Source: Emmonsiellopsis sp. PD_33 (taxonomy: Eukaryota > Ascomycota > Eurotiomycetes > Onygenales > Ajellomycetaceae). From it: 56,121 nt of DNA. Every line of letters begins with the position of its first letter. Within the stretch, counting starts at the first letter, position 1. A program made the translations under genes and the position numbers. The stretch spans positions 1-56,121 of the forward strand of contig JANTQF010000226.1 of NCBI GenBank assembly GCA_032988165.1, given 5' to 3'. Positions 34,969-45,286 of the stretch are shown piece after piece. Under the pieces are notes generated by a model. That model saw nothing but the letters and a program-made list of their open reading frames with translations. It searched no databases and had not been told where the DNA came from.

Positions 34969-36704
34969 ATGTCTACCGCCCATCCTGACGGGAGTGAGCG
35001 AGCTCGTTCAGCCGATGCGGCCACTTCTGCATATCGTCCATCTGACGAACACCTTCAGCCGGGAACAGAGGGGCGCAATAGGAACCGGCCAAATGGCAGT
35101 GAGAATGGGGCGCACGAGAACAGGGACCTGGAGAGCCAGCAAGAGTCGAAGGAAGAGTTTGAGGAGCTGACGAAATATGATAAGGGGTGGAGAAAGATCG
35201 TTCGGAATTTTACACCGTCGTTAGTAAACTAATTCCATCTTTCTTTCCAAGAACTGTTTCTGATTTGGTTCCCACATGATACGGTTCATTGACTGACGTT
35301 GACGGCCAATTTTGCAGATGGTTCACTGTAAACATGGGGACGGGAATCGTCTCCATTCTCCTCTTCGGCCTCCCGTACAATGGAATATGGCTATACTGGA
35401 TATCAGTAGGGATATTCGGCTTGAACGTCCTCTTGTTCGGAATATTCTTCGTAATTTCGTTCCTGCGTTATACGCTGTATCCGGAGATCTGGGGCGTGAT
35501 GCTACAGGATAGTTTTCAATCTTTGTTTATTGGGACCTTCCCCATGGGATTTGCTACGATAGTTAGCATGATTTCCTTAGTTTGTGTGCCTGCATGGGGA
35601 GAATGGGTTCAAGTCGTCGCGTGGGCACTCTGGATAGCAGATGCTGTGGTGTCTGCTGTGTGCGCCATTTGTTTACCATTTCTCCTGTGGGTATACTATC
35701 TGCGTTTCCGTTCCTTTACAATCGGACACTGATTGACAAATTGGATAGGATGATTCCCGAAAAGAAGTCCGATCTACCTTCAATGACGGCGGCATGGTTG
35801 TTACCTGTCATTAGTACAATCGTTGCAGCTGCCACGGGAGCGGTGGTAGCTGATACCCTCCCTACTCCGCAACTGAGTCTTTGGACGATAACCGCTAGTT
35901 ATATCCTATGGGGTATTGGGTTCCCATTTTCGTTGCTGATTCTCGGGGTATATTTCTCCAGGCTGGCGTTGTACAGGCTGCCACCCAAATCGGTGATCGT
36001 CACTGTCTGCATTCCGCTTGGGCCGATGGGACAGGGAGCCTTTGCGTAAGAGCCCTTGAACACTTTCAATCATAAATCTGGACTTCCAATTAGCTTCGGC
36101 GGCGATATGCGGCTTGATCAAAGTAAACGCTAATCAAGAATTAGTATCTTAAAACTCGGCGCAGGGGCTCGAAAATATTTCCCAATCAACAAGACACTAG
36201 ATCCAGCCGCGGGTACCAACTTCTACACAATGGGCTTTTTCTCCGCGCTGATAATTTGGGGCTTTGGTTTGTTGTGGTTGATCCTTGCCGTCATCTCCAT
36301 TATCCGTGCTAGACGGCTTCCCTTCACGATGGTATTTTCAAAATCCAATCCCAGAGTCATTGCAAAATTCTAACATTCACAAGGGATGGTGGGCGAGTGT
36401 GTTCCCCTTGGGAGTTTTTGCGAATGGCACGATTCAGCTGTCTAAAGAAATGCCGTCTCAATTTTTCAAAGTGCTTAGTACTGTAAGTACTCCATTCCTT
36501 CTAGCATTTCCACTTGATAAACGTTCCAGGCACCTGATTCTGGGGTATTTTTTTTAGATCTTGTCCCTGTGCGTTGTCATTCTCTGGATAGTCTGTTCCT
36601 TGGGTACCATTAGAGGCATAATAGCTGGTAAGGTTTTCTTTGCACCTTGCCTAAGTGACCTTCGGGTGAAGCGGAAGAAAAGGCGCATATTCCTATGTGG
36701 CTGA
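34969..36704 (+). CDS. TDT-family transporter (sulfite efflux/malate type)
   Basis: Six exons: 34969-35219, 35318-35686, 35749-36045, 36145-36331, 36384-36482 and 36558-36704, total 449 aa. All phases fit, and one intron ends in AAG (36383). A polar N-terminus of about 80 residues is followed by about ten membrane helices. Landmarks: NFTPSWFTVNMGTGIVSILL, RYTLYPEIWGVMLQDSFQSL, MTAAWLLPVISTIVAAATG, IPLGPMGQGAFAILKLGAGA and GWWASVFPLGVFANGTIQL. These mark the tellurite-resistance/dicarboxylate transporter family, which includes yeast Ssu1 (sulfite efflux) and S. pombe Mae1 (malate uptake). The sequence favours the Ssu1-like group as I remember it, but I cannot choose firmly. It sits at the plasma membrane in known members. 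The C-terminus is short and basic (RVKRKKRR). The neighbouring racemase follows on the same strand. Confidence 0.9.
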
Positions 36705-37077
36705 TAGTATCCGTAACTGTCAACATCTTGAATGTTAATGGACCTTGTTATATAAATCCTCTCCATGCTATTCGCGCGGGGTAAATGGTTCCAAAGTGAT
36801 CTATAGGGTTAAAAAACAAAACTTATCGCATAATACCGAGACGGAGAAAGATACATACCTTTATTAATTTCGGCTAGTCTCTTCGGACAACTTCAAATCG
36901 TTATCGGCGATAACTAGTATCACGTGCCCGATTTTCTTGTTATCAAGCAGTGGGGTTATGTAGTGGATGATACAAAATCTTGGGGGATAATAGCCAGTAT
37001 CTCCTCGATCGATGACAGTGAGCAAAAAGGGAAGAAATAACCTCACCCAATCTGATATGCGCCCTTGTGCAACGATC
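36705..37077. other. intergenic before racemase gene
   Basis: A 370-bp gap. An in-frame upstream extension of the racemase ORF to 37012 exists, but the ATG at 37078 is preferred because the extension has no family resemblance. The minus-strand ORF 36864-37286 overlaps the racemase gene and is a shadow. Confidence 0.5.
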
Positions 37078-38013
37078 ATGTCAAATTCCGTCAAGTGGAA
37101 TGCAGCCGGCAAGGAAAGTTCCACTCCAGCACGGTCGTCCATCCTTATAATCAATCCTAACACATCCACACCTATGACCGATGCTCTCAAACCAATAATC
37201 CGAAATCTCAACATCCAACACGTCAATTTCGAATACTTCACTGCCCCTCCGGAGCCAACGATTGGTCCCGACGGGGACGAAATCAAAGGGATCCCTAGTA
37301 TAAACAGCGGTGCCGATTCAACGTTATCTGCGCAGCATTGCTGGCCCCATTTGCAGCCACTTATTCCAGAATATGATGCTTTCCTAGTCGCCTGTTACTC
37401 AGCCCATCCGCTTGTGGGCATGCTGAACGAGCAGATTCGCGCCAACGCAGCCAGGACATCAGCTGAAGGGAAACCTCGCTCGAGAAAGCAATACGTAACA
37501 GGCATATTCGAGGCAAGCGTGTCGAAAAGTCTTTATATACTGCGAGCTACTCAGAAATATATCCCGGATGCCAACGCGGGAAAAGGACTGCAGTTATCGG
37601 AGCCTGGATCGTCGTTCGGGATCATCTCAACGGGAAGTGTGTGGAAAGAAGACTTAGGGAATGCTGTGCCGCCTCTGCTTCATCGGATATTCGATTTTGG
37701 GCACAGCCCTCCCAGTTTAGAGCTATTCGCTGGGGTTGAGACGACGGGGTTGAACGCCGTTGAATTGCATACAACGCCAGCAGTCGAGGTTGACAAACGC
37801 ATGGAAGAGGCCGCGGAACGATTGATCAAGAATGCAGCCAGGCGAGTGGCTGCTATCTGCCTTGGGTGTGCTGGAATGGTGGGAATGGAACAGGCTGTTC
37901 GTCGAGGGTGCGTAAAGGCGCTGGGGCTCGAGGAAGGGGAAAAGGTGGTGATTGTTGACGGCGTGGTTGCAGGCGTGTATGAGCTGGTTAGTAGTTGCGC
38001 GTTCGGTTTCTAG
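37078..38013 (+). CDS. Asp/Glu/hydantoin racemase family protein (Dcg1-like)
   Basis: A single exon of 311 aa from the ATG at 37078 (an upstream in-frame ATG at 37012 would add 22 residues of poor quality). It begins the fold with SSILIINPNTSTPMTDAL and has the two-cysteine layout of cofactor-independent racemases: Cys106 in DAFLVACYSAHPL and Cys264 in AAICLGCAGMVGME. Family members interconvert hydantoin or Asp/Glu enantiomers. Yeast Dcg1 lies in the allantoin gene cluster but its activity is unproved. The protein is longer than Dcg1 (about 244 aa), owing to the N-terminus, an insertion around RTSAEGKPRSRK (about residues 136-147) and other loops. It is the second gene in this window from a typical bacterial hydantoin pathway, 11 kb from the hydantoinase fusion. 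The gene ends only 225 bp before gamma-tubulin. Confidence 0.88.
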   Translation: MSNSVKWNAAGKESSTPARSSILIINPNTSTPMTDALKPIIRNLNIQHVNFEYFTAPPEPTIGPDGDEIKGIPSINSGADSTLSAQHCWPHLQPLIPEYDAFLVACYSAHPLVGMLNEQIRANAARTSAEGKPRSRKQYVTGIFEASVSKSLYILRATQKYIPDANAGKGLQLSEPGSSFGIISTGSVWKEDLGNAVPPLLHRIFDFGHSPPSLELFAGVETTGLNAVELHTTPAVEVDKRMEEAAERLIKNAARRVAAICLGCAGMVGMEQAVRRGCVKALGLEEGEKVVIVDGVVAGVYELVSSCAFGF

Positions 38014-38238
38014 GGAGCATCCTTGTAATATAGAGTACAATTAGATAGAGTTATCTCGCGGATTGTGTCTGTTCTGGCCGTAATTGACGCCACCGCGGCG
38101 GGTGAAGCGGGAGGTTGAGCTGTTGATAAGCGCAACCCACGCCAAAATCCAATTTATTCTGCCCATCACCTTCCCCACCACGCGCCGACGCGTTTTCCTC
38201 CGCCCAAAACCCGCAACTGTCCAAGCAATGTCGACAAG

Positions 38239-40164
38239 ATGCCAAGGCAAGTCATTGCTCTATCTCCAGTAATGGGGATTCCTCACGGTCTATTCCTCCT
38301 TCACATTCTAATTCTCCAATTCTAGGGAAATCATCACAATCCAAGCCGGCCAGTGCGGCAACAATGGTACGTCGGAAAAGAGCCGCATCCCGCACCCTCA
38401 GCAGCAGCACCCATTATTCGGGACCTTCTATACCTTCAGAGCGCAGTGGAGGCCTTTGCGGAGAGATCCCCAAGCAAGACGGGTGTTTTGGCGTCAGTGG
38501 TTGAGCTGAGGCTGATGGATTGTTTATTTAGTCGGCAGTCAGTTCTGGCAGCAACTATGCCTGGAGCATGGAATCAATCAAGATGGCAACCTAGAGGAGT
38601 TTGCGACCGAGGGCGGCGACCGAAAAGATGTCTTTTTCTACCAGGTTAGAAGCCCAGTTGGCACTGAACAGCGTTGGATGTAGCTTGCTGACACCCAACC
38701 TCTCTCGACGATTAACAGAGCGATGACACTCGATATATTCCCCGAGCCATATTACTCGACCTCGAACCTAGGGTATGATACCTTCGCAAGGATAGCAGAA
38801 GGTGCTAGAGTGTGAATAAGAACAATACGTGGCTAATCTAGGAACTTGCATGATTTCAGGTTCTCAATACCATCCAGACTGGTGCATATCACAACATCTA
38901 CAACCCTGAGAACTTCTTCGTCGGAAACCAAGGCCTTGGTGCCGGAAATAATTGGGGTTCCGGATATTCGGCCGGTGAAACTGTGCAGGAAGAAGTGTTT
39001 GATATGATAGACCGTGAGGCGGACGGATCCGACTCATTGGAGGTACTGTTTTGCTCCTCACTACTGTGATGGGTATTCAATCTAACAGGGCAATAGGGAT
39101 TCATGATGCTCCATTCCATTGCGGGTGGAACAGGATCAGGGCTTGGGAGCTTTATCCTCGAACGAATGAACGACAGATTCCCCAAGAAACTAATTCAAAC
39201 ATATTCCGTTTTCCCAGACACCCAGGATCCCGATGTTGTCGTCCATCCCTACAACAGTTTACTGGCCATGAGAAGATTGACTCAAAATGCAGATTCAGTT
39301 GTATGTTTCTACACGATTCTTTTGGTATTGATAGTCACCCACTAAAGTTGTATTAGGTTGTGGTGGATAACGGTGCCCTGTCGAGAATTGCCGCAGATAG
39401 ACTTCATGTGCAGGAGCCTTCGTTCCAGCAAACAAACCAATTGGTAACTGACATCATATCTAATAACCGGCAACCCTTTTACTGATATCTTGCAGGTTTC
39501 CACCGTCATGTCTGCATCAACTACCACCCTTCGATACCCCGGCTACATGCACAACGACCTCGTCAGCATCCTCGCCAATCTCATCCCAGACCCCCGAACC
39601 CGCTTCCTAATAACGTCATACACTCCCTTTACCAGCGATAACGTCGAGCAAGCCAAAACCATACGAAAAACTACCGTCCTCGATGTCATGCGTCGCCTCC
39701 TGCAACCCAAGAACCGCATGGCATCCGTCCAACCCAGCAAGTCCAGCTGCTATATCAGTATCTTCAACATAATCCAGGGCGAGGCTGCCCAAACAGACGT
39801 TGACAAATCTATCCTCCGTATCCGTGAACGACGTCTTGCTACATTCATCCCCTGGGGCCCCGCTAGCATCCACGTAGCCGTCCCCAAGCGCTCCCCTTAT
39901 CTTCCAAACACCCACCGTGTCAGCGGCCTAATGTTAGCGAACCATACATCAGTTGCAACATTGTTCAAGAGAATTGTTAGCCAGTATGACCGGCTGCGTA
40001 AGCGGAATGCGTTCTTGGAACAGTATAAGAGGGAAGCACCGTTCGCGGATGGGCTTGGCGAATTTGACGAGGCCAGAGCCGTCGTTATGGATCTGATTGC
40101 GGAGTATGAAGCGGCTGAGAGACCAGATTATGCAGGTGGTGGGGGAGATGTCGAGGACGACTGA
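38239..40164 (+). CDS. mipA: gamma-tubulin
   Basis: Eight exons: 38239-38246, 38326-38366, 38532-38644, 38719-38772, 38860-39042, 39097-39300, 39357-39443 and 39496-40164, making 452 aa. Gamma-tubulin nucleates microtubules at spindle pole bodies. Near-identical landmarks to Aspergillus nidulans MipA: PREIITIQAGQCGNN, VGSQFWQQLCLEHGINQDG, RKDVFFYQSDDTRYIPRA, the GTP loop AGGTGSGLGS, NADSV followed by DNGALSRI, VSTVMSASTTTLRYPGYMHN and the C-terminal EYEAAERPDY. The first exon holds only ATG CCA AG, and the first intron has a GC donor (GCAAGT) instead of GT, with a TAG acceptor at 38325. No GT alternative gives the conserved start in phase. Other introns are GT-AG. Acidic C-terminal tail GGGGDVEDD. 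The last exon shifts from C-rich to G-rich on the coding strand. Confidence 0.96.
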
Positions 40165-40668
40165 ATATATTTCTGTTACTTTCTTTTTCATGCGTTTTTG
40201 GTGCTTGCGTCTGGCGTTCTGATGCTATGGGATTTTGAGGTGCCTTTTTTCCTTTCTCTTGCTTTCTTTCGAGTTTCGGGAGGGGCCTGATTATCTCCTG
40301 TTGGTCTACTATATTGATATCTCCTAGATCGTGCAATACTTATGAACAAGTGAAAAATGTAGTCATATGGATACATAATAATGTCTCTCAGATGTATAAA
40401 AACTCCCCGCTCTCCCAGACGACCCCCCAGTCCCCCCCAAACATACCCCAAGGAAAGCATATTAGTCAACCCCGCAAAGTATAATATAGAGCTTAATCCA
40501 GGGATCCAACCCTGCATAAAACGCCAGAAACTCCCTCCTCCAGACAGATCAACAACATTCACTACCTACAGTCCAAGAGACTCCTCCAGCCCAAAAAGCA
40601 GTTTGAAAACATCAAATCCAACCTTACTCCCATACACAATCCCCCAACCCCCCAATTAATCAATCACC
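40165..40668. other. intergenic, gamma-tubulin 3' flank and next promoter
   Basis: A T-rich then C-rich stretch. Pyrimidine-rich sequence before 40669 is typical of strongly expressed fungal promoters. Minus ORFs 40085-40336 and 40188-40562 are shadows or chance frames. Confidence 0.5.
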
Positions 40669-41181
40669 ATGACCGACAAAGACAAAGGCCAGTCTGCCGG
40701 CGATGTTGGTGACAAAATCAAAGACGCCACCCAACCAGGTAACGTCATCCCCAGACCCTGCCCCGCCCCGCCCCGCGCCCCGCCTTCGATATAACCTCTA
40801 GTTATAATGCCTGCCCGCATCGCGCAAACAACAACAAGATATTAACGTTATCTGTCTTTTAAAAAAAAATCACAGGAGACAGCAAGACCACAGCGCAGAA
40901 GCTGTCTGAGACTGTTCAGCAGGGAGTTGAGAGCGCGAAGCAGACTGGGGAGCAAGCGCTGAAGTCGGCGCAGGAGACGGTGTCGAAGACGTTTGGTGGT
41001 GAGTAGATAATAATATATTCCTTTTCTTGTCTTCTTATTTTTGGGGGGGGAGGAATTCGAGTTGCTTTTCTGGTGGTAGTGATTGATGATGATGCCTCTC
41101 GTGCGGTTATCTGGGGGTTATTGCAGGTTTGGGCGCTATGGCTGACGATTGGCTCTTTTATATATAGGAGGCAAGAAGTAA
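40669..41181 (+). CDS. small hydrophilic LEA/Hsp12-like protein
   Basis: Three exons, 40669-40738, 40876-40998 and 41168-41181, 68 aa. Both introns are in phase (GTAACG...CACAG and GTGAGT...ATATAG). The protein lacks hydrophobic residues and is made of repeated Lys/Gln/Thr/Ala/Glu amphipathic turns (KIKDATQPGDSKTTAQKL, then EQALKSAQETVSKTFGGGKK). This is the character of small stress-induced LEA-like proteins such as Hsp12/Wh11-type, which stabilise membranes in stress. Assignment to a named family is not certain. The last exon encodes only the GGKK end. A pyrimidine-rich promoter suggests strong or inducible expression, but this is inference. Confidence 0.75.
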
Positions 41182-41774
41182 GCGGACGAGGATTTGCGTT
41201 GGGGAAGTGTGAAGTCGATCGTTTTCGTTTCGAATATGCCATGCGAATGAATGCTCGTTTTCAGAGAATTGCGGGGTGGATGGCGGATGGCGGATTGCTG
41301 ATGGTACGGGATGATAGTATCACACAAGCTCTCACTATGGATCAATTGTTGGGGTTCGATGGTGTAAGGGTGATGGTCTGCTCGTGAAAGGTCAAAAATG
41401 CAACCAAATTAGCACGTTCTATGGAAGGGAAGGATGGTTTGAAAATAGTGTTATGTCGCTCCCTACTCCCTACACCAAATAGCGTTATTGATATTAGTCT
41501 GTGTGGTTAAAAAGGTGGAAAATCAAATTGAAAATTTTCCCTTGATATTAAAATGTATATCGAATAGGTAGTGATGGCCATGGATACATGCCGTTCATAC
41601 CTTCAAAAGGTCTGGGATATCAAATTCAAACAGAACTCCCGCCGCCAATCCATGGTCTGGAAAAGATTTAGTCTTAGGACTGAAAACATATCATTCGAGA
41701 CTCCTCCGCTTTGGAAAGTGATCAAACACATGTTCATGATCCCCCGGATATAAGCTTCCCTCTCCCTCTCGTCG
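41182..41774. other. convergent intergenic region
   Basis: 3' flanks of the small LEA-like gene (plus) and the roadblock light chain gene (minus). Short ORFs (41073-41387 plus, 41603-41842 minus) are not supported. Nothing else seen. Confidence 0.5.
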
Positions 41775-42464
41775 TCACTTGCCAAAGCCTCCACCTCCAC
41801 CGCCCCCAGTTGAGCCAGAAGCGCCCGAAAGATCATGCACAACGCACAGCAAAAACTTCCGATCCGGTATAATTATAATCTCATGGATCTTCGTCCTCAG
41901 CCTAAGAAGCTTAACGTCGTCATCCTCGTCACGCTCGTACCCCTCACTCTCCCCGCTATCATTTCTTGCATGCCCGTGGCCATTAACGTTATCCGCTCTA
42001 GCAGTTCCCGATCCGTAATCCGTCTCATTATTCGGAACACTTGAAGGATTTGATAACGACGTACTGAGCGCCGAAGCGCTGGATACGAAAGCAAAAATGT
42101 GGGCAGCTAGCGTTTCCGCTTGGGTGGGCTTATAAGGGGCGGGAGGTTGCGAAGGCTCAGTTGTCTCATTGGCGGTGGCGTTTGAATCGTCCGATTGCTG
42201 TTCTGGAGCAGCGGGTTCAGGTATCGATACAGGGGCGGGAGGCGTGGAGGATGGACTCGAGCGGGAGGCAAGCAGGCCGCTGGTTTGTATTATAGATCCG
42301 TCCTTTCTTGACAATAGAAGAGTCGATTGAACGCCGGGGCGGGATGTGAGATTCGATAGGTGCGCGGAAACATGGCGCGGGAGCTGTGAGGGCTAAATTA
42401 CTCCGTGTTAGTCAATCATGTCTCAATTGCGACTCCCAAGGTTCTTAGAACTCACTGCTGCCAT
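41775..42464 (-). CDS. dynein light chain, roadblock/LC7 type
   Basis: Two exons on the minus strand: 42464-42456 (ATG GCA GCA only) and 42392-41775, total 208 aa. The 63-nt intron has GTGAGT and TTTAG ends and phase 0. Domain pieces: LPRHVSAHLSNLTSRPGVQSTLLLSRKDGSIIQTSG, then AETLAAHIFAFVSSASAL, then LLRLRTKIHEIIIIPDRKFLLCVVHDL. Together these make a roadblock/LC7 fold. Normal members are about 100 aa; this one has two low-complexity inserts, a Ser/Pro/Glu/Thr-rich one at about residues 48-87 and an Asn/Gly/Asp-rich one at about 113-155, plus a poly-Gly tail. Roadblock proteins dimerise on the dynein intermediate chain, or serve as GTPase regulators. The dynein role is the likeliest. The start depends on the nine-base first exon. 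Confidence 0.85.
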
Positions 42465-42971
42465 TGGGGCGGGTCTGGAGATGTTGGGTGTTTGGAATTG
42501 GGCGCGGGCCAAGTTGTATTGGGGATTGCACGAGGTTGAAAGGGTATTGAATATGCTTGTCTTAGTTTAAAGAGTGAAGATCGAGAATAATTGGAAGAAA
42601 TATTTCATTTAGAAGCTGTGAATGTCTTTGTTTATACCCGATCATTGCTGAAGTTACTCGGTTCATCTCGATGAGTGCAATGTCGGACTTTAGTTTTGCC
42701 GACCTCCGAGTTAGTTAACTTTGATGAGTAAGCAAATTTTCGATATCAAATTTAATTTTTGGGACTTTTGATGTTGACGGACAATTGATTGCCACAAAAT
42801 CCAAGTCAATCTAACTTTTTTTCCTGGGCAGTCTTGTTTGTTTTATCAAAGAGAATAATTCTGTGCCGTCCAATACGCGGATCAGATCCCTTAAATTCCG
42901 TTTGTCACCTATGCGTTTATCCAATTAACAGACTATTTTCAACCGTCTTATTTATTAGCAGGGGCTTCATC
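42465..42971. other. divergent promoter region, roadblock gene and IPI1
   Basis: A 507-bp region between two divergently transcribed genes. Contains the paired word CGGTTCATCTCGATG and AT-rich stretches. No TATA box stands out. Confidence 0.5.
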
Positions 42972-44180
42972 ATGGGCTCCAGTCAAAAGAAGAAGAATGA
43001 AAAGAAGAAGGACTTCCAGGTCGGCTCTTTTAAAATTTCTCGCGTTCGAGGGAGCCAAATTTGCTGACGATATGAATGCAGAAAACGAAACTAAAAGTCG
43101 GGAAGGCCAAGGCAAAGGCATCAAATTTTACAGACACGAGCTTCCGATCAAAGTGTGAGTTCCATGATGCTCCCAAGGTGGCTCGGTTGCAGGTTTATCG
43201 ACCACTTTATATGGAATATCATCTCATGTAGGGGGAGCTCTTGCAGTCCGCTGACGGAAATTTTTACAGCTATCGTTTTAAATCAGCAGTCTCTTACAAC
43301 ATCTGCCCCTTCGGCATCAGCACAGTTCACCCACTACTTATCTCTTCTGAGTTCGAAATCGGATTCTCAAAGAAAAGATTCGCTTTCGTATCTCACGACA
43401 GCAATTGTTTCCCGTCCTGTTGATTCGCCTCTTCCACAGCCAGTTAGTGTCATTTTGCCCGCCCTACTATCTTTGATTTTGGACGCAAGCAATGGAGTCC
43501 GCACTCAATTGATTAAGCTGTTGAAATCGCTTCCCGCTGCGGACATGGAAGGTCATGTCGCTTTACTTCTACCCTATGTCCGTGCAGGAATGACGCATCT
43601 GGCTGCTGATATTCGACTATCGTCTATCGAAATTGTTTCATGGCTGGTAGCTACTGCTGGACGTGAAGTTGTCTCCTCCGCAGGTGGATGGATCAAGACT
43701 ATCAACTGCTTCTTATCAATTCTGGGCTGGCATACGGATGAATCTGCGAAGTGGTCATCCAACAGGGCCTCGTTTGGGAAATCCGGCAGTGATGGCAAGC
43801 CAATGATCCGGACGATGCAAACTTTTACAGAATTCTTAAGATCAGGTATTGGCGCGGATGAAGACAAGTCTGGTCTTGATGAAGATAAAGAACTTAATGG
43901 GAAGGAGTGGTATTTCCCCATCACACACACAAGTCAACACGTCCTACCAACGAGATCCGCTCCATTTGCCTACCTAAATCTATTTGGAAAGCCAAAGAAC
44001 GAAGAAGGTGAAATGTACGAAACGAGAGAGGATAGATTCAGGGTCTTTGCTGAAAGATTTTTACCTGCTGTCGAACGTGGAATAGCTGCGGCGAAGCAGG
44101 AAGGAGGGGAGATCGGTCGCGCCTCTGCGGGTTTGAAGAAGGTGCTAAATGAAGCAAAGGGGCTCGATATAGAGCCTTGA
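42972..44180 (+). CDS. IPI1: pre-rRNA processing protein Ipi1
   Basis: Three exons, 42972-43019, 43082-43154 and 43270-44180, 343 aa. Ipi1 works with Rix1 and Ipi3 in ITS2 processing and 60S subunit maturation in the nucleus. The start is a basic leader (MGSSQKKKNEKKKDFQ), followed by KTKLKVGKAKAKASNFTDTSFRSK and, across the junction, SIVLNQQSLTTSAPSA, the conserved opening of fungal Ipi1. A helical-repeat body follows (HYLSLLSSKSDSQRKDSLSYL, LLDASNGVR-type turns such as ILDASNGVRTQLIKLLKSL, DIRLSSIEIVSWLV). The donor of intron 2 is GTGAGT after AAG T, giving phase 1, and the acceptor is TTTTTACAG. Length is in line with the family, and no damage is seen. Confidence 0.94.
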
Positions 44181-44580
44181 AGTTGCCGACTCCCACCAAT
44201 ATACCCGCACAACTACACCATACAATTTGTTACGCACACCAGAAGGACGCATATTCCCGAGGGAGCAATACATAGATTGCGACATCTCCCAGCTCTAGAA
44301 CGTCTGCCTCGATAATCACATGATCACGGCTTTAACAGATTCGAAACTTCACTACCTAGTTAATTGGAGGCCTGAGCGGGGTTAGATTCATTATTCTACC
44401 TTCACGGTCCCTTCACTTCACGAGGTTCCCCATCATCCGGCTGTAGTGACCCTGAAAACTTCACAGAACCAGCTGCAGTTACAGCCAGCTTATTCTTAAA
44501 AGTAGGGATCGAACCAACCTCCTTTCCCTTTTCCTACATCTGAGAAATCATATGCAAGTATCCTAATTCTCTAAAGCAGA
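44181..44580. other. intergenic
   Basis: A 400-bp gap with IPI1 3' flank and the promoter of the next gene. A GGGATCGAACC word at 44506 resembles a T-arm on the minus strand, but no cloverleaf could be drawn. Confidence 0.5.
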
Positions 44581-44988
44581 ATGTCATACAAAGTCTACCT
44601 CGTCATCTCCGCCGGCCTGCCGCGTGATCATCACGCGCTATTCATAGAAACAGATCCCAACACCCTCTCGGGACACATCTATCAAGTTACAGGCAACGTT
44701 CAGAACGGCATGGCTTTCGAAGACAAGCCAGGCGAGCCACCAGAACAACAACCCACTTTCCAGGGAAAGAAGTTGATCGGTACCGTGCCAAAGGAAAACG
44801 AAAAGGCTTTTAAAGATGTTTGCCTGGGCCTTGAACCACCAAAGAAGCAGTTCGATGGTCCGAAACGACTGTATCCTGGGGAACCTATTCGAAGATGCCA
44901 AGAATGGACTACAGAGGCGATACGGGCGTTGGTTAGTTCGGGGGTTTTGCTTTTGATGGAAGGAGGAAATGATACGGCTGGTAAATGA
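44581..44988 (+). CDS. conserved small fungal protein, unknown function
   Basis: Single exon, 135 aa, no signal peptide or membrane segment. It begins MSYKVYLVISAGLPRDHHALFIET, continues with GHIYQVTGNVQNGMAFEDKPGEPPE, and has KKQFDGPKRLYPGEPIRRCQEWTTEAI near the end. I recognise this as a widespread uncharacterised fungal family in which the DHHALFVET and RRCQEWT segments are the most constant. The His/Cys pair in these two segments would be compatible with a cysteine-hydrolase-like fold, but that is only speculation. Start and stop are unambiguous, and the length is normal for the family. Confidence 0.75.
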   Translation: MSYKVYLVISAGLPRDHHALFIETDPNTLSGHIYQVTGNVQNGMAFEDKPGEPPEQQPTFQGKKLIGTVPKENEKAFKDVCLGLEPPKKQFDGPKRLYPGEPIRRCQEWTTEAIRALVSSGVLLLMEGGNDTAGK

Positions 44989-45286
44989 GTTCAAGGACAG
45001 ACAACAAATGGTAACTATCAGAAATATATAAGTCATAGTAACCCTTCATACTAGGGTGATACTTTTTATGGTCTAACAGTATGACATCATGGCACCCATC
45101 TCTTGGGAAGTTACGGGAAAGCGCGCATCAGTTGAATGAACTATTCGTCCGTCGAAGTCTCCAGCCTACTGTCCACCCCGTCTACTCCGTTTTGAAACTG
45201 CCAAGTCCCAGCACCCTAAGATCTGTTTCTCGTAGTGTAAATAGAATCACCTCTTTCCCGTCTGTCGCTGTTTTCACTTCATCGAG

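Noticed and set aside
44495..44525. Possible minus-strand tRNA T-arm (GGTTCGATCCC)
   Set aside because: The five-base stem has a mismatch, and upstream sequence gives no anticodon or D arm.
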